From an uncultured Flavobacteriaceae bacterium (lineage in GTDB: Bacteria; Bacteroidota; Bacteroidia; Flavobacteriales; Flavobacteriaceae), in NCBI GenBank assembly GCA_934675205.1, contig CAKUPQ010000001.1, forward strand, positions 434,001-498,000: a stretch of 64,000 nt of DNA, in the 5' to 3' direction. The notes under the pieces are model-generated. The model searched no databases, was not told the origin of the DNA, and saw only the letters and a program-made list of their open reading frames with translations. Position numbers and translations under genes: made by a program. Position 1 is the first letter of the stretch. Each line of letters starts with the position of its first letter. Below are positions 43,025 through 51,273 of the stretch, in pieces.

Positions 43025-43704
43025 CCCCGCTACCGCACGAATCCTTTCGTGTGGTAAAGTAATATCAAAGAATAATTTTGTAAATTTGCTTTATGAGTCG
43101 AAATTACAAATTTCATAATCCTGATGGTTTATATTTTATAAGCTTTGCTGTTGTGGGTTGGTTAGATGTTTTTATCAGAAATGAATATAAAGATTTGTTT
43201 ATAGAAAGTTTGGTATATTGCCAAAAAGAAAAAGGTTTAGAAATACACGCTTGGTGTATTATGACCAGTCATATACATTTGGTTTTTAGAAGTATAAAAG
43301 GTCAAAAACCTGAACTTTTGATAGGAGATTTAAAAAGGTTTACGAGTAAATCAATTGTTAAAGCCATACAGGAAAACCCGAAAGAAAGTAGGAAAGAATT
43401 TTTGTTGGAGTTTTTTAGAAATGAGGGAGAGAAAAGTTCAAATGTAACTCATTATCAGTTTTGGAGACACGATAACAAACCAATTGAGCTTTGGAGTAAC
43501 AAAGTGATTAAACAAAAAATAGATTATGTTCATAACAATCCTGTTGAAGCGGGTTTGGTGTATAAAGCAGAAGATTATGTTTATAGTAGTGCCACAGATT
43601 ATGCAGGTCAAAAAGGAATTGTTGATGATGTAATGGTTTTTTAGAAATTTTGATTTGTAAATATTAATAATGTACCACACGAAAGGATTCGTGCGGTAGC
43701 GGGG
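43025..43704 (+). mobile_element. RAYT unit 2 with the same 32-bp terminal inverted repeats
   Basis: Left end 43025-43056 and right end 43673-43704 are identical to those of unit 1. The left end breaks an Rhs reading frame; the right end abuts ftsK sequence at codon 62 (start of direct repeat copy B). Internal DNA is about as similar to unit 1 as the proteins are. Confidence 0.85.
43093..43644 (+). CDS. REP-associated tyrosine transposase (Y1_Tnp), copy 2
   Basis: 183 residues. The HxH motif (SHIHLVF) and DYVHNNP Tyr region are intact. One extra T in a T-run near 43635 shifts the frame and ends the protein five residues earlier than copy 1, removing RSFDL. That is unlikely to touch the catalytic core. 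Differences from copy 1 include N11D, S12G, R17S, Y43C, D106E, P116S and two near the end. Confidence 0.92.
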   Translation: MSRNYKFHNPDGLYFISFAVVGWLDVFIRNEYKDLFIESLVYCQKEKGLEIHAWCIMTSHIHLVFRSIKGQKPELLIGDLKRFTSKSIVKAIQENPKESRKEFLLEFFRNEGEKSSNVTHYQFWRHDNKPIELWSNKVIKQKIDYVHNNPVEAGLVYKAEDYVYSSATDYAGQKGIVDDVMVF

Positions 43705-43891
43705 AAAAATCTCCGAGTACACTTTGGTCAGCCATTCCGTACAGATAATACGAAATAAAGCTCAATAGTAAAGCAACCGAAAACAAAATCAATATCACTC
43801 CAAAAAACAATTTGTTTCTCGGATTCCAAAACGGTTTTTTTACTTTCTGATTTTCAGGTTTTTCGGTTTGTTTTTTTGTGGTTTTAGCCAT
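43705..43891 (-). pseudogene. ftsK': Truncated duplicate of ftsK (first 62 codons)
   Basis: It has the ftsK start codon, the basic N-terminus and the first membrane helix, identical to the real gene. The frame then runs into the RAYT 2 right end and stops at 43664, giving a possible 75-residue chimera ending SFRVVHY. The duplicated ftsK -7 box lies upstream, so the fragment may be transcribed and expressed as a single-helix membrane peptide. Confidence 0.9.
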
Positions 43892-43972
43892 TTAAAAATG
43901 AATTTAGGCAAAAGTAAAGAATTTTATTGAAAGTTAGAAAAGTTATGAGGTTATGGAGTTTTGTCAAAATCA

Positions 43973-44000
43973 GTAGAGCCACACAATTGTGTGGCTCTAC
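43973..44000. repeat. Perfect 28-bp palindrome downstream of etfA
   Basis: Starts GTAGAGCCACACAA and is its own reverse complement. It lies 20 bases past the etfA stop and may end the etfBA transcript, though no T tract follows. Confidence 0.85.
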
Positions 44001-44020
44001 CAAATGAATAATAATTAAAA

Positions 44021-44989
44021 TTATGCGTTTTGTGCTTTAAACACTTTTAGTTTTTCGATTAGTTTCGGAACAACCTCAAAGGCATCTCCTACCACTCCGT
44101 AATCGGCAACCTTAAAGAAAGGAGCATCAGGGTCGGTATTGATAACTACTTTTACTTTTGAGGCATTGATTCCTGCAATGTGCTGAATCGCTCCCGAAAT
44201 TCCGACTGCAATGTACAGGTTTGAGGCAACCGGTTTTCCGGTTTGTCCTACGTGTTCGGAATGAGGTCTCCAATCCAAATCGGAAACAGGTTTTGAACAG
44301 GCTGTTGCTGCTCCGAGAACTTCTGCTAATTCTTCAATCATTCCCCAATTTTCAGGGCCTTTTAGTCCACGACCTCCCGAAACTACGATTTCAGCATCTG
44401 CAATGGTTACTTTTCCGCTTACTTTTTCAACCGATTCAACTTTTACCGAAAAATCTGCATCGCTTAATTGCGGAGCAAAACTTTCTTCTGATAAGCTCAC
44501 AGGGTTTTCAACCAATCCGAAAGAGTTTTTGGCAACAGCCAATAGTTTTACGTCTGTTGCGATTTCTGTAAAGCTGAATGCTTTTGTAGAATAAGCATTT
44601 CTCTTAACCACAAAAGGCGAAGTGCTTTCAGGAAGTGCCACCACATTTGAGGCATATCCTGCATCAAGCCCAACTGCCAAAAGCGGAGCTAAATACAAGC
44701 TGTCTGTAGTCGAGGCAACCAAAACAATTTTCGCTCCCTCTTTTTGAGCTACTTGTTTGATAGCATCTGCATATCCTCTTGCACTAAACGATTTTAGCTT
44801 ATCATCATTTACTTTCAGCACTTTGCTTACTCCGTAAGTTCCCAAAGCAGCAACATCACCTGCATTGATAGTAATGGCAGTAACGGTCGTTCCGGTTTGG
44901 TCTGCTACTTTTTTGGCATACGAGGCAAGCTCGAACGCTACTTTTTTTAATTTTCCGTCTGCTGATTCAGCATATATAAGAATTGACAT
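44021..44989 (-). CDS. etfA: Electron transfer flavoprotein alpha subunit
   Basis: 322 residues. The alpha subunit holds the FAD of the heterodimer that passes electrons from acyl-CoA dehydrogenases to the quinone pool. The N-terminal alpha/beta domain starts MSILIYAES. The C-terminal FAD domain shows GGRGLKGPENWG, SDLDWRPHSEHVGQTGKPV, LYIAVGISGAIQHIAGI, and INTDPDAPFFKVADYGVVGD, the ETF alpha signature. It is cotranscribed with etfB, 90 bp upstream. Confidence 0.96.
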   Translation of the reverse strand: MSILIYAESADGKLKKVAFELASYAKKVADQTGTTVTAITINAGDVAALGTYGVSKVLKVNDDKLKSFSARGYADAIKQVAQKEGAKIVLVASTTDSLYLAPLLAVGLDAGYASNVVALPESTSPFVVKRNAYSTKAFSFTEIATDVKLLAVAKNSFGLVENPVSLSEESFAPQLSDADFSVKVESVEKVSGKVTIADAEIVVSGGRGLKGPENWGMIEELAEVLGAATACSKPVSDLDWRPHSEHVGQTGKPVASNLYIAVGISGAIQHIAGINASKVKVVINTDPDAPFFKVADYGVVGDAFEVVPKLIEKLKVFKAQNA

Positions 44990-45046
44990 ATTTTTTTGAT
45001 TTTATAATTTGAGTATTAAGACTTATGGTATTAAGTAGTAAGACTT

Positions 45047-45074
45047 TTAAACCTTAAACTTTAAACCTTAAACT
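45047..45074. repeat. Four tandem 7-bp repeats between etfB and etfA
   Basis: TTAAACC and TTAAACT alternate twice each. To the left, near-repeats of TATTAAG and TAAGACTT continue the pattern from about 45012. Confidence 0.8.
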
Positions 45075-45079
45075 AACAT

Positions 45080-45826
45080 TTATATAACTTTAGCCTCGTT
45101 GTGCAACAAACTAATTAGCTCATCAAGATTATCAGGACTTACTAATTTAACTGCTGATTTCGGTGCTGGTTTTTCAAACCTAACTGCTTTCGTGTTTTGA
45201 GATGCTCCGACAGGCTCAACAACCGAAATAGCTTTGGTACGAGCAGCCATAATTCCTCTCATATTCGGAATTCTTAAATCTTTTTCTTCAACAATTCCTT
45301 TTTGTCCTGCAATCACAAGCGGTAAAGCAGCCGAAAGCGTTTCTTTTCCTCCGTCAATTTCTCTTACCACTTTAGCCGTATTTCCATCAACTTCGATTCC
45401 GATAACCGAATTTACGAAATTGGCTCCCAACAAAGCGGCTACCATTCCGGGAACCATTCCTCCGTTGTCGTCAAGTGATTCTTTTCCTGCAATTACCAAA
45501 TCGTAACCTCCGTTTTTAACTACTTCGGCAATTTGTTTGGCAACAAAAAATCCGTCAGTCGGATTGGCATTTACTCGGACTGCCTCGTCAGCTCCGATAG
45601 CTAATGCCTTGCGGATTGTAGCTTCTGTTTCTGCCTCTCCAACATTGACAACCGTAACGGTTGCTCCTTGTTTTTCTTTAAACCAAATGGCTCTTGTAAG
45701 TCCGAATTCATCATTCGGATTGATAACGAATTGTACTCCGTTTTTGTCAAATTCAGCATCTCCGTTCACGAAATTGATTTTCGATGTAGTATCCGGAACG
45801 TGGCTGATACAAACTAATATCTTCAT
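45080..45826 (-). CDS. etfB: Electron transfer flavoprotein beta subunit
   Basis: 248 residues. It binds AMP and contacts EtfA and the dehydrogenase partners. Features are MKILVCISHVPDTTSKI, DEFGLTRAIWFKEK, VIAGKESLDDNGGMVPGMVA and SAALPLVIAGQKGIVEEKDLRIPNMRGIMAARTK, containing the beta-subunit signature. First gene of the etfBA operon. Confidence 0.96.
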   Translation of the reverse strand: MKILVCISHVPDTTSKINFVNGDAEFDKNGVQFVINPNDEFGLTRAIWFKEKQGATVTVVNVGEAETEATIRKALAIGADEAVRVNANPTDGFFVAKQIAEVVKNGGYDLVIAGKESLDDNGGMVPGMVAALLGANFVNSVIGIEVDGNTAKVVREIDGGKETLSAALPLVIAGQKGIVEEKDLRIPNMRGIMAARTKAISVVEPVGASQNTKAVRFEKPAPKSAVKLVSPDNLDELISLLHNEAKVI

Positions 45827-45895
45827 TGATTTATAATTAAATTATACACTTTTGTTCAAAATCGGTTACGAAGTTACTATTTTTTGAGTAAACTA

Positions 45896-45903
45896 CAAAG
45901 CTA
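45896..45903 (-). promoter_or_regulatory. -7 box of etfBA
   Basis: TAGCTTTG on the minus strand, 69 bases upstream of the etfB ATG. Confidence 0.45.
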
Positions 45904-45971
45904 TGCGTGCATAATATTTTGTTTTAGAGAATTATTTTCCGTTTTCTGTTATAAAATCTCCTTAAAATATG

Positions 45972-45979
45972 TATTTTTG
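45972..45979 (+). promoter_or_regulatory. -7 box of parC
   Basis: TATTTTTG, 21 bases before the ATG at 46001. Confidence 0.5.
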
Positions 45980-46000
45980 TGAAAATTCTCCTTTTTACCA

Positions 46001-48622
46001 ATGAGCGACGAGTTAGACGATTTAACCCCAGATTTACCAAACCAAGAAGACAATCAGGATACCATTACCAAAGTAAGCGGAATGTATCAGGATTGGTTTT
46101 TGGATTACGCTTCGTACGTAATTTTAGAACGTGCTGTTCCTGCTATTGAAGACGGATTTAAACCGGTTCAAAGACGGATTATGCACTCGATGAAAGAGCT
46201 TGATGACGGACGTTACAACAAAGTGGCAAATGTTGTCGGACACACAATGCAGTATCATCCTCACGGAGATGCGAGTATTGGAGATGCAATGGTTCAAATC
46301 GGGCAAAAAGATTTGCTGATTGACACACAAGGAAACTGGGGAAATATCCTGACAGGAGACGGAGCAGCTGCTTCGAGATATATCGAAGCCCGTTTAAGTA
46401 AGTTTGCATTGGAGGTTTTGTATTCTCCGAAAGTTACGAATTGGCAATTATCGTATGACGGAAGACGAAACGAACCCATAAATCTTCCTGTTAAGTTTCC
46501 GTTATTATTAGCACAGGGTGGAGAGGGAATTGCTGTCGGGCTTTCGACTAAAATATTGCCTCATAATTTTAACGAACTTATTGATGCTTCGATAAAAATA
46601 TTGAAAGGAAAACCTTTTACTATTTTTCCTGATTTTCCGACTGCGGGAATTGCAGATGTATCGAATTATAATGACGGAATGCGTGGAGGTCGTGTGCGGG
46701 TTCGTGCAAAGATTTCGCAATTGGACAAAAACACGCTTGTCATTACTCAAATTCCGTTTTCGACCAATACTTCAACGCTTATTGACAGCATTCTGAAAGC
46801 CAACGAAAAAGGAAAAATAAAAATCAAAAAAATCGAAGATAACACAGCTGCAGAAGTTGAAATTTTAGTGCATCTGGCAAGCGGAGTTTCTCCCGACAAG
46901 ACCATTGATGCACTCTATGCTTTTACCGCTTGTGAAACTTCGATTGCTCCGCTAGGTTGTGTGATTCAGGACAATAAACCGCTGTTTATCGGAGTTTCGG
47001 ATATGCTGAAAATTTCGACCGAAAGAACGGTGGATTTGCTCAAAAAAGAACTCGAAATTCAGCTTGACGAATTGGAAGGAAAGTGGCATTTTGCCTCTTT
47101 GGAAAAGATTTTTATCCGAGAGGAAATGTATATTGATTTCAAACATTATTCCGATAGAGAGGGGCTTTACGACTATTTATACAAACGATTCGAACCGTTC
47201 AAAAAGGATTTAATCCGAGAAATTCAAGACGAGGATTTGCAGAGATTAACGCAAATTCCGATGATTCGGATTACCCGTTTCGATTCCTACAAAGCAGACG
47301 AAAATATCGCTAAAATCGAAGAAGAAATAGCTCAAGTGAAAGACAATTTGGCAAATCTGATTGATTTTGCGATTGATTATTTCGTCAGACTAAAGGAAAA
47401 ATACGGAAAAGGCAGGGAAAGACAAACCGAACTTCGTAGCTTCGACACGATTGAGGCTACAAAAGTGGTACTTCGGAACACAAAATTATACGTAAATCGG
47501 GAAGAAGGATTCATCGGAACAGGTCTAAAAAAAGACGAATACGTAGCAGACTGTTCGGATATTGATGATGTGATTGTTTTCCTGCGAAACGGACAAATGG
47601 TTGTTACCAAAGTCGATGATAAAAAATTTATCGGAAAGGATATTATTCATATTTCCGTTTTTGACCGAAACGACAAGCGAACGATTTATAATATGATTTA
47701 TCGGGACGGAAAATCGGGAGCATCATTCGTAAAAAGATTTAACGTTTCGGGAGTTACAAGGGATAAAGAATACGATTTGACTCAAGGAAAACCAGGATCT
47801 ATGGTTTTGTATTTTTCTCATAATCCGAACGGAGAGGCAGAAGTTGTAACGGTTTTGTTACGACAAGTCGGGAGTATCAAAAAACTGAAATTCGATTTGG
47901 ATTTTGCTGCTATCGGAATCAAAGGACGAGCCTCAAAAGGAAATACCGTTACCAAACACCCGATTAAGAAAATCGAACTCAAAGAAAAGGGAATTTCGAC
48001 CCTGCGACCTCGAAAAATTTGGTTTGACGATTCCGTTCAAAGGCTGAATGTAGATGGAAGAGGAGAGCTTTTGGGAGAATTTCGTCCGAATGACCGATTG
48101 CTTATCATCAATCAAAGCGGAAGAGTAAAAACGATTATTCCCGAGCTTTCCACGCATTTTGACGAAGATATGATTGTCTTGGAAAAATGGATTCCGAAAA
48201 AGCCGATTTCGGCTGTTTATTATGACGGAGAAAAAGACCGCTATTTTGTAAAACGCTTTTTAATCGAAAACGAAAATAAAGAAGAAATCTTTATTTCGGA
48301 GCACGAAAAATCGCAATTAGAAATCGTTTCAACCGATTACCGACCTGTGGCAGAAGTGGTTTTTGCCAAAGTAAAAGGAATCCAAAAAGAAAATATTACG
48401 ATTAATTTCGAGGAATTTATTACTGTCAAAGGCATCAAAGCCCTTGGGAATCAACTTACAACCGATAAGGTAAAACAGATAAGCCTTTTGGAATCTCTTC
48501 CGTACGAAGAGCCAAAAGAAGAAATTCCGGAAGAAATCGAAGTAATCGACTCCGAAAATGTATCTGACAATACTGATTTGGATACCGAATTAGACGAAAA
48601 CGGACAAACAGCTCTTTTTTAA
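46001..48622 (+). CDS. parC: Type IIA topoisomerase subunit A (topoisomerase IV, ParC-like)
   Basis: 873 residues. It decatenates chromosomes with ParE. An acidic N-terminal tail precedes the breakage-reunion domain: DGFKPVQRRIMHSMKELDDGRYNK, HPHGDASIGDAMVQIGQ, DGAAASRYIEARLS with the DNA-cleaving Tyr127. A long coiled-coil gate and a C-terminal domain with degenerate beta-pinwheel blades follow (VTRDKEYDLTQGKPGS, IKGRASKGNTVTKHP), then an acidic tail. I find no GyrA-box (QRRGGKG), favouring ParC over GyrA. At the position of E. coli GyrA Ser83 there is Ala91, followed by Ser92. Confidence 0.9.
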   Translation: MSDELDDLTPDLPNQEDNQDTITKVSGMYQDWFLDYASYVILERAVPAIEDGFKPVQRRIMHSMKELDDGRYNKVANVVGHTMQYHPHGDASIGDAMVQIGQKDLLIDTQGNWGNILTGDGAAASRYIEARLSKFALEVLYSPKVTNWQLSYDGRRNEPINLPVKFPLLLAQGGEGIAVGLSTKILPHNFNELIDASIKILKGKPFTIFPDFPTAGIADVSNYNDGMRGGRVRVRAKISQLDKNTLVITQIPFSTNTSTLIDSILKANEKGKIKIKKIEDNTAAEVEILVHLASGVSPDKTIDALYAFTACETSIAPLGCVIQDNKPLFIGVSDMLKISTERTVDLLKKELEIQLDELEGKWHFASLEKIFIREEMYIDFKHYSDREGLYDYLYKRFEPFKKDLIREIQDEDLQRLTQIPMIRITRFDSYKADENIAKIEEEIAQVKDNLANLIDFAIDYFVRLKEKYGKGRERQTELRSFDTIEATKVVLRNTKLYVNREEGFIGTGLKKDEYVADCSDIDDVIVFLRNGQMVVTKVDDKKFIGKDIIHISVFDRNDKRTIYNMIYRDGKSGASFVKRFNVSGVTRDKEYDLTQGKPGSMVLYFSHNPNGEAEVVTVLLRQVGSIKKLKFDLDFAAIGIKGRASKGNTVTKHPIKKIELKEKGISTLRPRKIWFDDSVQRLNVDGRGELLGEFRPNDRLLIINQSGRVKTIIPELSTHFDEDMIVLEKWIPKKPISAVYYDGEKDRYFVKRFLIENENKEEIFISEHEKSQLEIVSTDYRPVAEVVFAKVKGIQKENITINFEEFITVKGIKALGNQLTTDKVKQISLLESLPYEEPKEEIPEEIEVIDSENVSDNTDLDTELDENGQTALF

Positions 48623-48642
48623 ACCGGATTGTTTTGAACACA

Positions 48643-48677
48643 AAAAAGGCTTGATTCCGAATGAATCAAGCCTTTTT
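48643..48677. terminator. Terminator between parC and yceI
   Basis: A perfect 15-bp stem (48643-48657 with 48663-48677) with A- and T-runs, suited to both convergent genes. Confidence 0.85.
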
Positions 48678-48698
48678 CAAATTGAATTAACCTTTATA

Positions 48699-49211
48699 TT
48701 ATTGTTTTACAAATTGTAATTCAATAGCAAATCTTACCTCATCACTTACCAAAACACCTCCTGTTTCAAGAGCTGAATTCCAGTTAAGACCCCATTCTTT
48801 ACGGTTTACTTTTCCTGAAAGGCTCATTGCTAATTTAGTGTTTCCCCAAGGGTCTTGAGCTAACCCTCCGAAATCCACATCCAACGAAACAGCTTTAGAA
48901 ATTCCTTTAATGGTAAGATTTCCTTCTAATTTTCCGTTCGGATTGAATGAAGTTGAGCTAAAGCTGATTTTCGGGAAATTTTCCACATCAAAAAAATCGG
49001 CACTTTTAAGATGGTTATCTCTGTCTGTACTTCCTGTGGAAATAGACGAAGCATCTCCTTCAAATTCAATTTTTGCATTCTCCCAAGTATCATCATTCGC
49101 TTGGATACTTGCGTTGTAGATTTCAATTTTTCCTGAAACATTGGTAATCATCATGTGTTTTACCTTAAAACCTATTTCAGAGTGACTTTGGTCAATTACA
49201 AATTTTGACAT
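48699..49211 (-). CDS. yceI: YceI-family lipid-binding protein
   Basis: 170 residues. Lipocalin-like beta-barrel that in relatives binds polyprenoid chains. Family features are FVIDQSHSEIGFKVKHMMI, NVSGKIEIYNASI, DRDNHLKSADFFDVENFPKISF and KVNRKEWGLNWN. It lacks a signal peptide, so it should act in the cytoplasm, unlike E. coli YceI. The promoter region carries a palindrome overlapping the -7 box. Confidence 0.92.
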   Translation of the reverse strand: MSKFVIDQSHSEIGFKVKHMMITNVSGKIEIYNASIQANDDTWENAKIEFEGDASSISTGSTDRDNHLKSADFFDVENFPKISFSSTSFNPNGKLEGNLTIKGISKAVSLDVDFGGLAQDPWGNTKLAMSLSGKVNRKEWGLNWNSALETGGVLVSDEVRFAIELQFVKQ

Positions 49212-49244
49212 AACTATTTATTTTTAATGATTAAACTTATTGAT

Positions 49245-49263
49245 ATTTGTATATACAAATGTA
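49245..49263 (-). promoter_or_regulatory. yceI promoter with overlapping operator-like palindrome
   Basis: ATTTGTATATACAAAT (49245-49260) is a perfect 16-bp palindrome. On the minus strand the -7 box TACATTTG (49256-49263) overlaps its end, and a TTTG (49280-49283) lies 16 bases further upstream. A repressor bound at the palindrome would cover the transcription start. Confidence 0.55.
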
Positions 49264-49455
49264 GTGGTAAATCTTCAGACAAATAATAATATTATGTTAA
49301 ATTTTTTATTTTTGAGGTTTTAGGATAAAAAGACTTGAAGAAAATGGATATTAATTTCAGTTTTTACGAACAGTTCGTTCCTACATAATATTTAACCAAA
49401 CGTTTAAATGACTGCAACACAAAAAAGATTGTAAAATAATTTGCACAACAATCGC

Positions 49456-51156
49456 TTAATCCGTTTTCTGACTTCTAAAAAAATGCGTTTCAAAAGTGGT
49501 GGAATTTCCGACATTATCGGTAACGATTACTTTTAAATCGTTTTTCCCTTCTTGTACTTTTCCGTCTGCAAAATCGTGAACCAGCAAATTGGTTTTATAA
49601 TCGTATTCCATTAAAATCCAATCCCCGTTCAGATAAGCATTGTAAGTGTCAATTCCCGAAGCATTATCCGTAATGGCAACTCTTAAATTCTTTTCATTAC
49701 TAATCCATTTAGCTTCGGTAAAATTTATCGGTTTTACAGTCGGAGCAATAGTATCCTGAGCTAACGTAAATTGGCCTGTATTTCGGGTATAGGTCTTAAA
49801 AGAATTTGCAGTTACTGTGGTTTTGCTGTATTTTTTGGTGTTTCCGTCAAGGTAAGCGATATAGGTTTTTTTGCGTAAATCACTCGGAATATCGGTATTT
49901 TTTAGGGTTATGGTATAGTTTTTATGAACAGGAATCGATTCGTTTGCAAAAGTTATGATACCGTTTTCTACCTCAAAGTCCAAATCAAAATCGTTGTAAA
50001 AAACATTGGCAGGAACATAAACCGAAACATCTTCTTTTTCGTACAGATTTTCGATTTTTGATTTCAGAAAATAACCGGTATTTTTAGGTTGTTTCTTGAT
50101 TTTTGGAGCTTCGGAAGTATGTTTTATCGGAATGGTAACCATAACCATATTCTGATGAAAATCGCAAACTTCAATTCTGTATGTATGCGAAATATTCGGA
50201 GAAACTTCTATGATTCCGCTTTTTTTGTTGGAACTCACAAGGCTCAACGGATATTTGTTTTCGATAAATATTTTTTGAATTCGGGTTTTTTGTTTAATCC
50301 ATCTTTCGTAATCCAAAAACGCGTTGATATAGCGGGTTTCTGCAAAGGCAAATTCGTCGAAAGTAATCGAGAAATCCTTGTTTCCGTTCAGTGTTGATTC
50401 GATTTTGAAAACTCCGTTTTTGTTATAGTTGAAATCGGCCGTATCGTAAGTGCTGATTCCGAAACCGATTTTTCCGTTGGCTAAAACAGGTTGAGCAGTA
50501 AAATTTCCGTCTTTTTGCTGCACCAGATTCACAACTGTCGGATTTTCAGAGCCGTTTGCATACGACCCCTCTCCTATCGGATAGACATAAATACTGTTTA
50601 TAACAGGTTTTTTGGTGTCTTTTACCAATTTGTCATATCCAAAAAAAAACGGATTGATGATGTTTTCGGTTTTGGTATCCCGAATTTCGTAATGCAAGTG
50701 GGGTCCTCCCGAGCCTCCCGAATTTCCTGACAATCCTACGAGTTGTCCTTGTTTTACTTTTAGCTCTGATGCACTCGGAAAAAATTCTACTTCGAATGAT
50801 TTTTGATTGTACTGACGTTTTTTGATGTATTCTTCGATTTCGGGAGCATATTTTTGTAAGTGGGCATAAATGGTTGTATATCCGTTCGGATGTGTGATGT
50901 ATAGGGCTTTTCCGTAGCCCCAAGTCGAAACTTTGATTCTCGAAACATAACCATCTGCTGTTGCCAAAACATTCAACCCTTCTTTTCGCTCGGTTTTGAA
51001 ATCAATCCCTGAATGGAAGTGGTTATTCCGCAACTCTCCGAATGTTCCCGACATATTCAGAGAAACATCCATAGGAGAAATAAAATAATCTTTCGGATGG
51101 TTTTTTTGTGCAAAAGCCAACGAACTAATCAGTAAAAAAATGAGTGAAATTCTCAT
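49456..51156 (-). CDS. M23 family (LytM-type) metallopeptidase
   Basis: 566 residues with a signal peptide (LIFLLISSLAFAQ). The catalytic LytM domain is N-terminal (about 30-190): HFHSGIDF gives the first zinc His and Asp, and GGPHLHYEIRD the HxH. Residues 200-560 form several beta-sandwich domains (DNASGIDTYNAYLNG and similar). Active enzymes of this type cut peptidoglycan cross-links. All ligands are present, so it should be catalytic. Monocistronic; divergent from the lipoprotein at 51274. Confidence 0.92.
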   Translation of the reverse strand: MRISLIFLLISSLAFAQKNHPKDYFISPMDVSLNMSGTFGELRNNHFHSGIDFKTERKEGLNVLATADGYVSRIKVSTWGYGKALYITHPNGYTTIYAHLQKYAPEIEEYIKKRQYNQKSFEVEFFPSASELKVKQGQLVGLSGNSGGSGGPHLHYEIRDTKTENIINPFFFGYDKLVKDTKKPVINSIYVYPIGEGSYANGSENPTVVNLVQQKDGNFTAQPVLANGKIGFGISTYDTADFNYNKNGVFKIESTLNGNKDFSITFDEFAFAETRYINAFLDYERWIKQKTRIQKIFIENKYPLSLVSSNKKSGIIEVSPNISHTYRIEVCDFHQNMVMVTIPIKHTSEAPKIKKQPKNTGYFLKSKIENLYEKEDVSVYVPANVFYNDFDLDFEVENGIITFANESIPVHKNYTITLKNTDIPSDLRKKTYIAYLDGNTKKYSKTTVTANSFKTYTRNTGQFTLAQDTIAPTVKPINFTEAKWISNEKNLRVAITDNASGIDTYNAYLNGDWILMEYDYKTNLLVHDFADGKVQEGKNDLKVIVTDNVGNSTTFETHFFRSQKTD

Positions 51157-51239
51157 AAAAAAATGGTTTGTGCTAAAATACGATTTAAACCGATTTTGTC
51201 AAAAAACAAGCCAAAAAGATTTTTTTATATGATTTTTAA

Positions 51240-51247
51240 TACCTTTG
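51240..51247 (+). promoter_or_regulatory. -7 box of the lipoprotein gene at 51274
   Basis: TACCTTTG, 26 bases before the ATG. Confidence 0.5.
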
Positions 51248-51273
51248 ACGCTATAAATTAAACAAAAGAGATT

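Larger units (their letters stand above)
43705..44000. repeat. Direct repeat copy B of the ftsK 5' region
   Basis: 296 bp in the same orientation as copy A (40963-41265). It connects directly to the etfA 3' flank, so it probably keeps the ancestral ftsK-etfA junction. Recombination between A and B would excise the whole 2.7-kb island and restore a single ftsK start. Confidence 0.95.

Noticed and set aside
41266..43704. Island as an IS element with DDE transposase or an integrative element with att sites
   Set aside because: The only recombinase genes are Y1/HUH RAYTs. There is no integrase, no tRNA gene at the border and no short target duplication.
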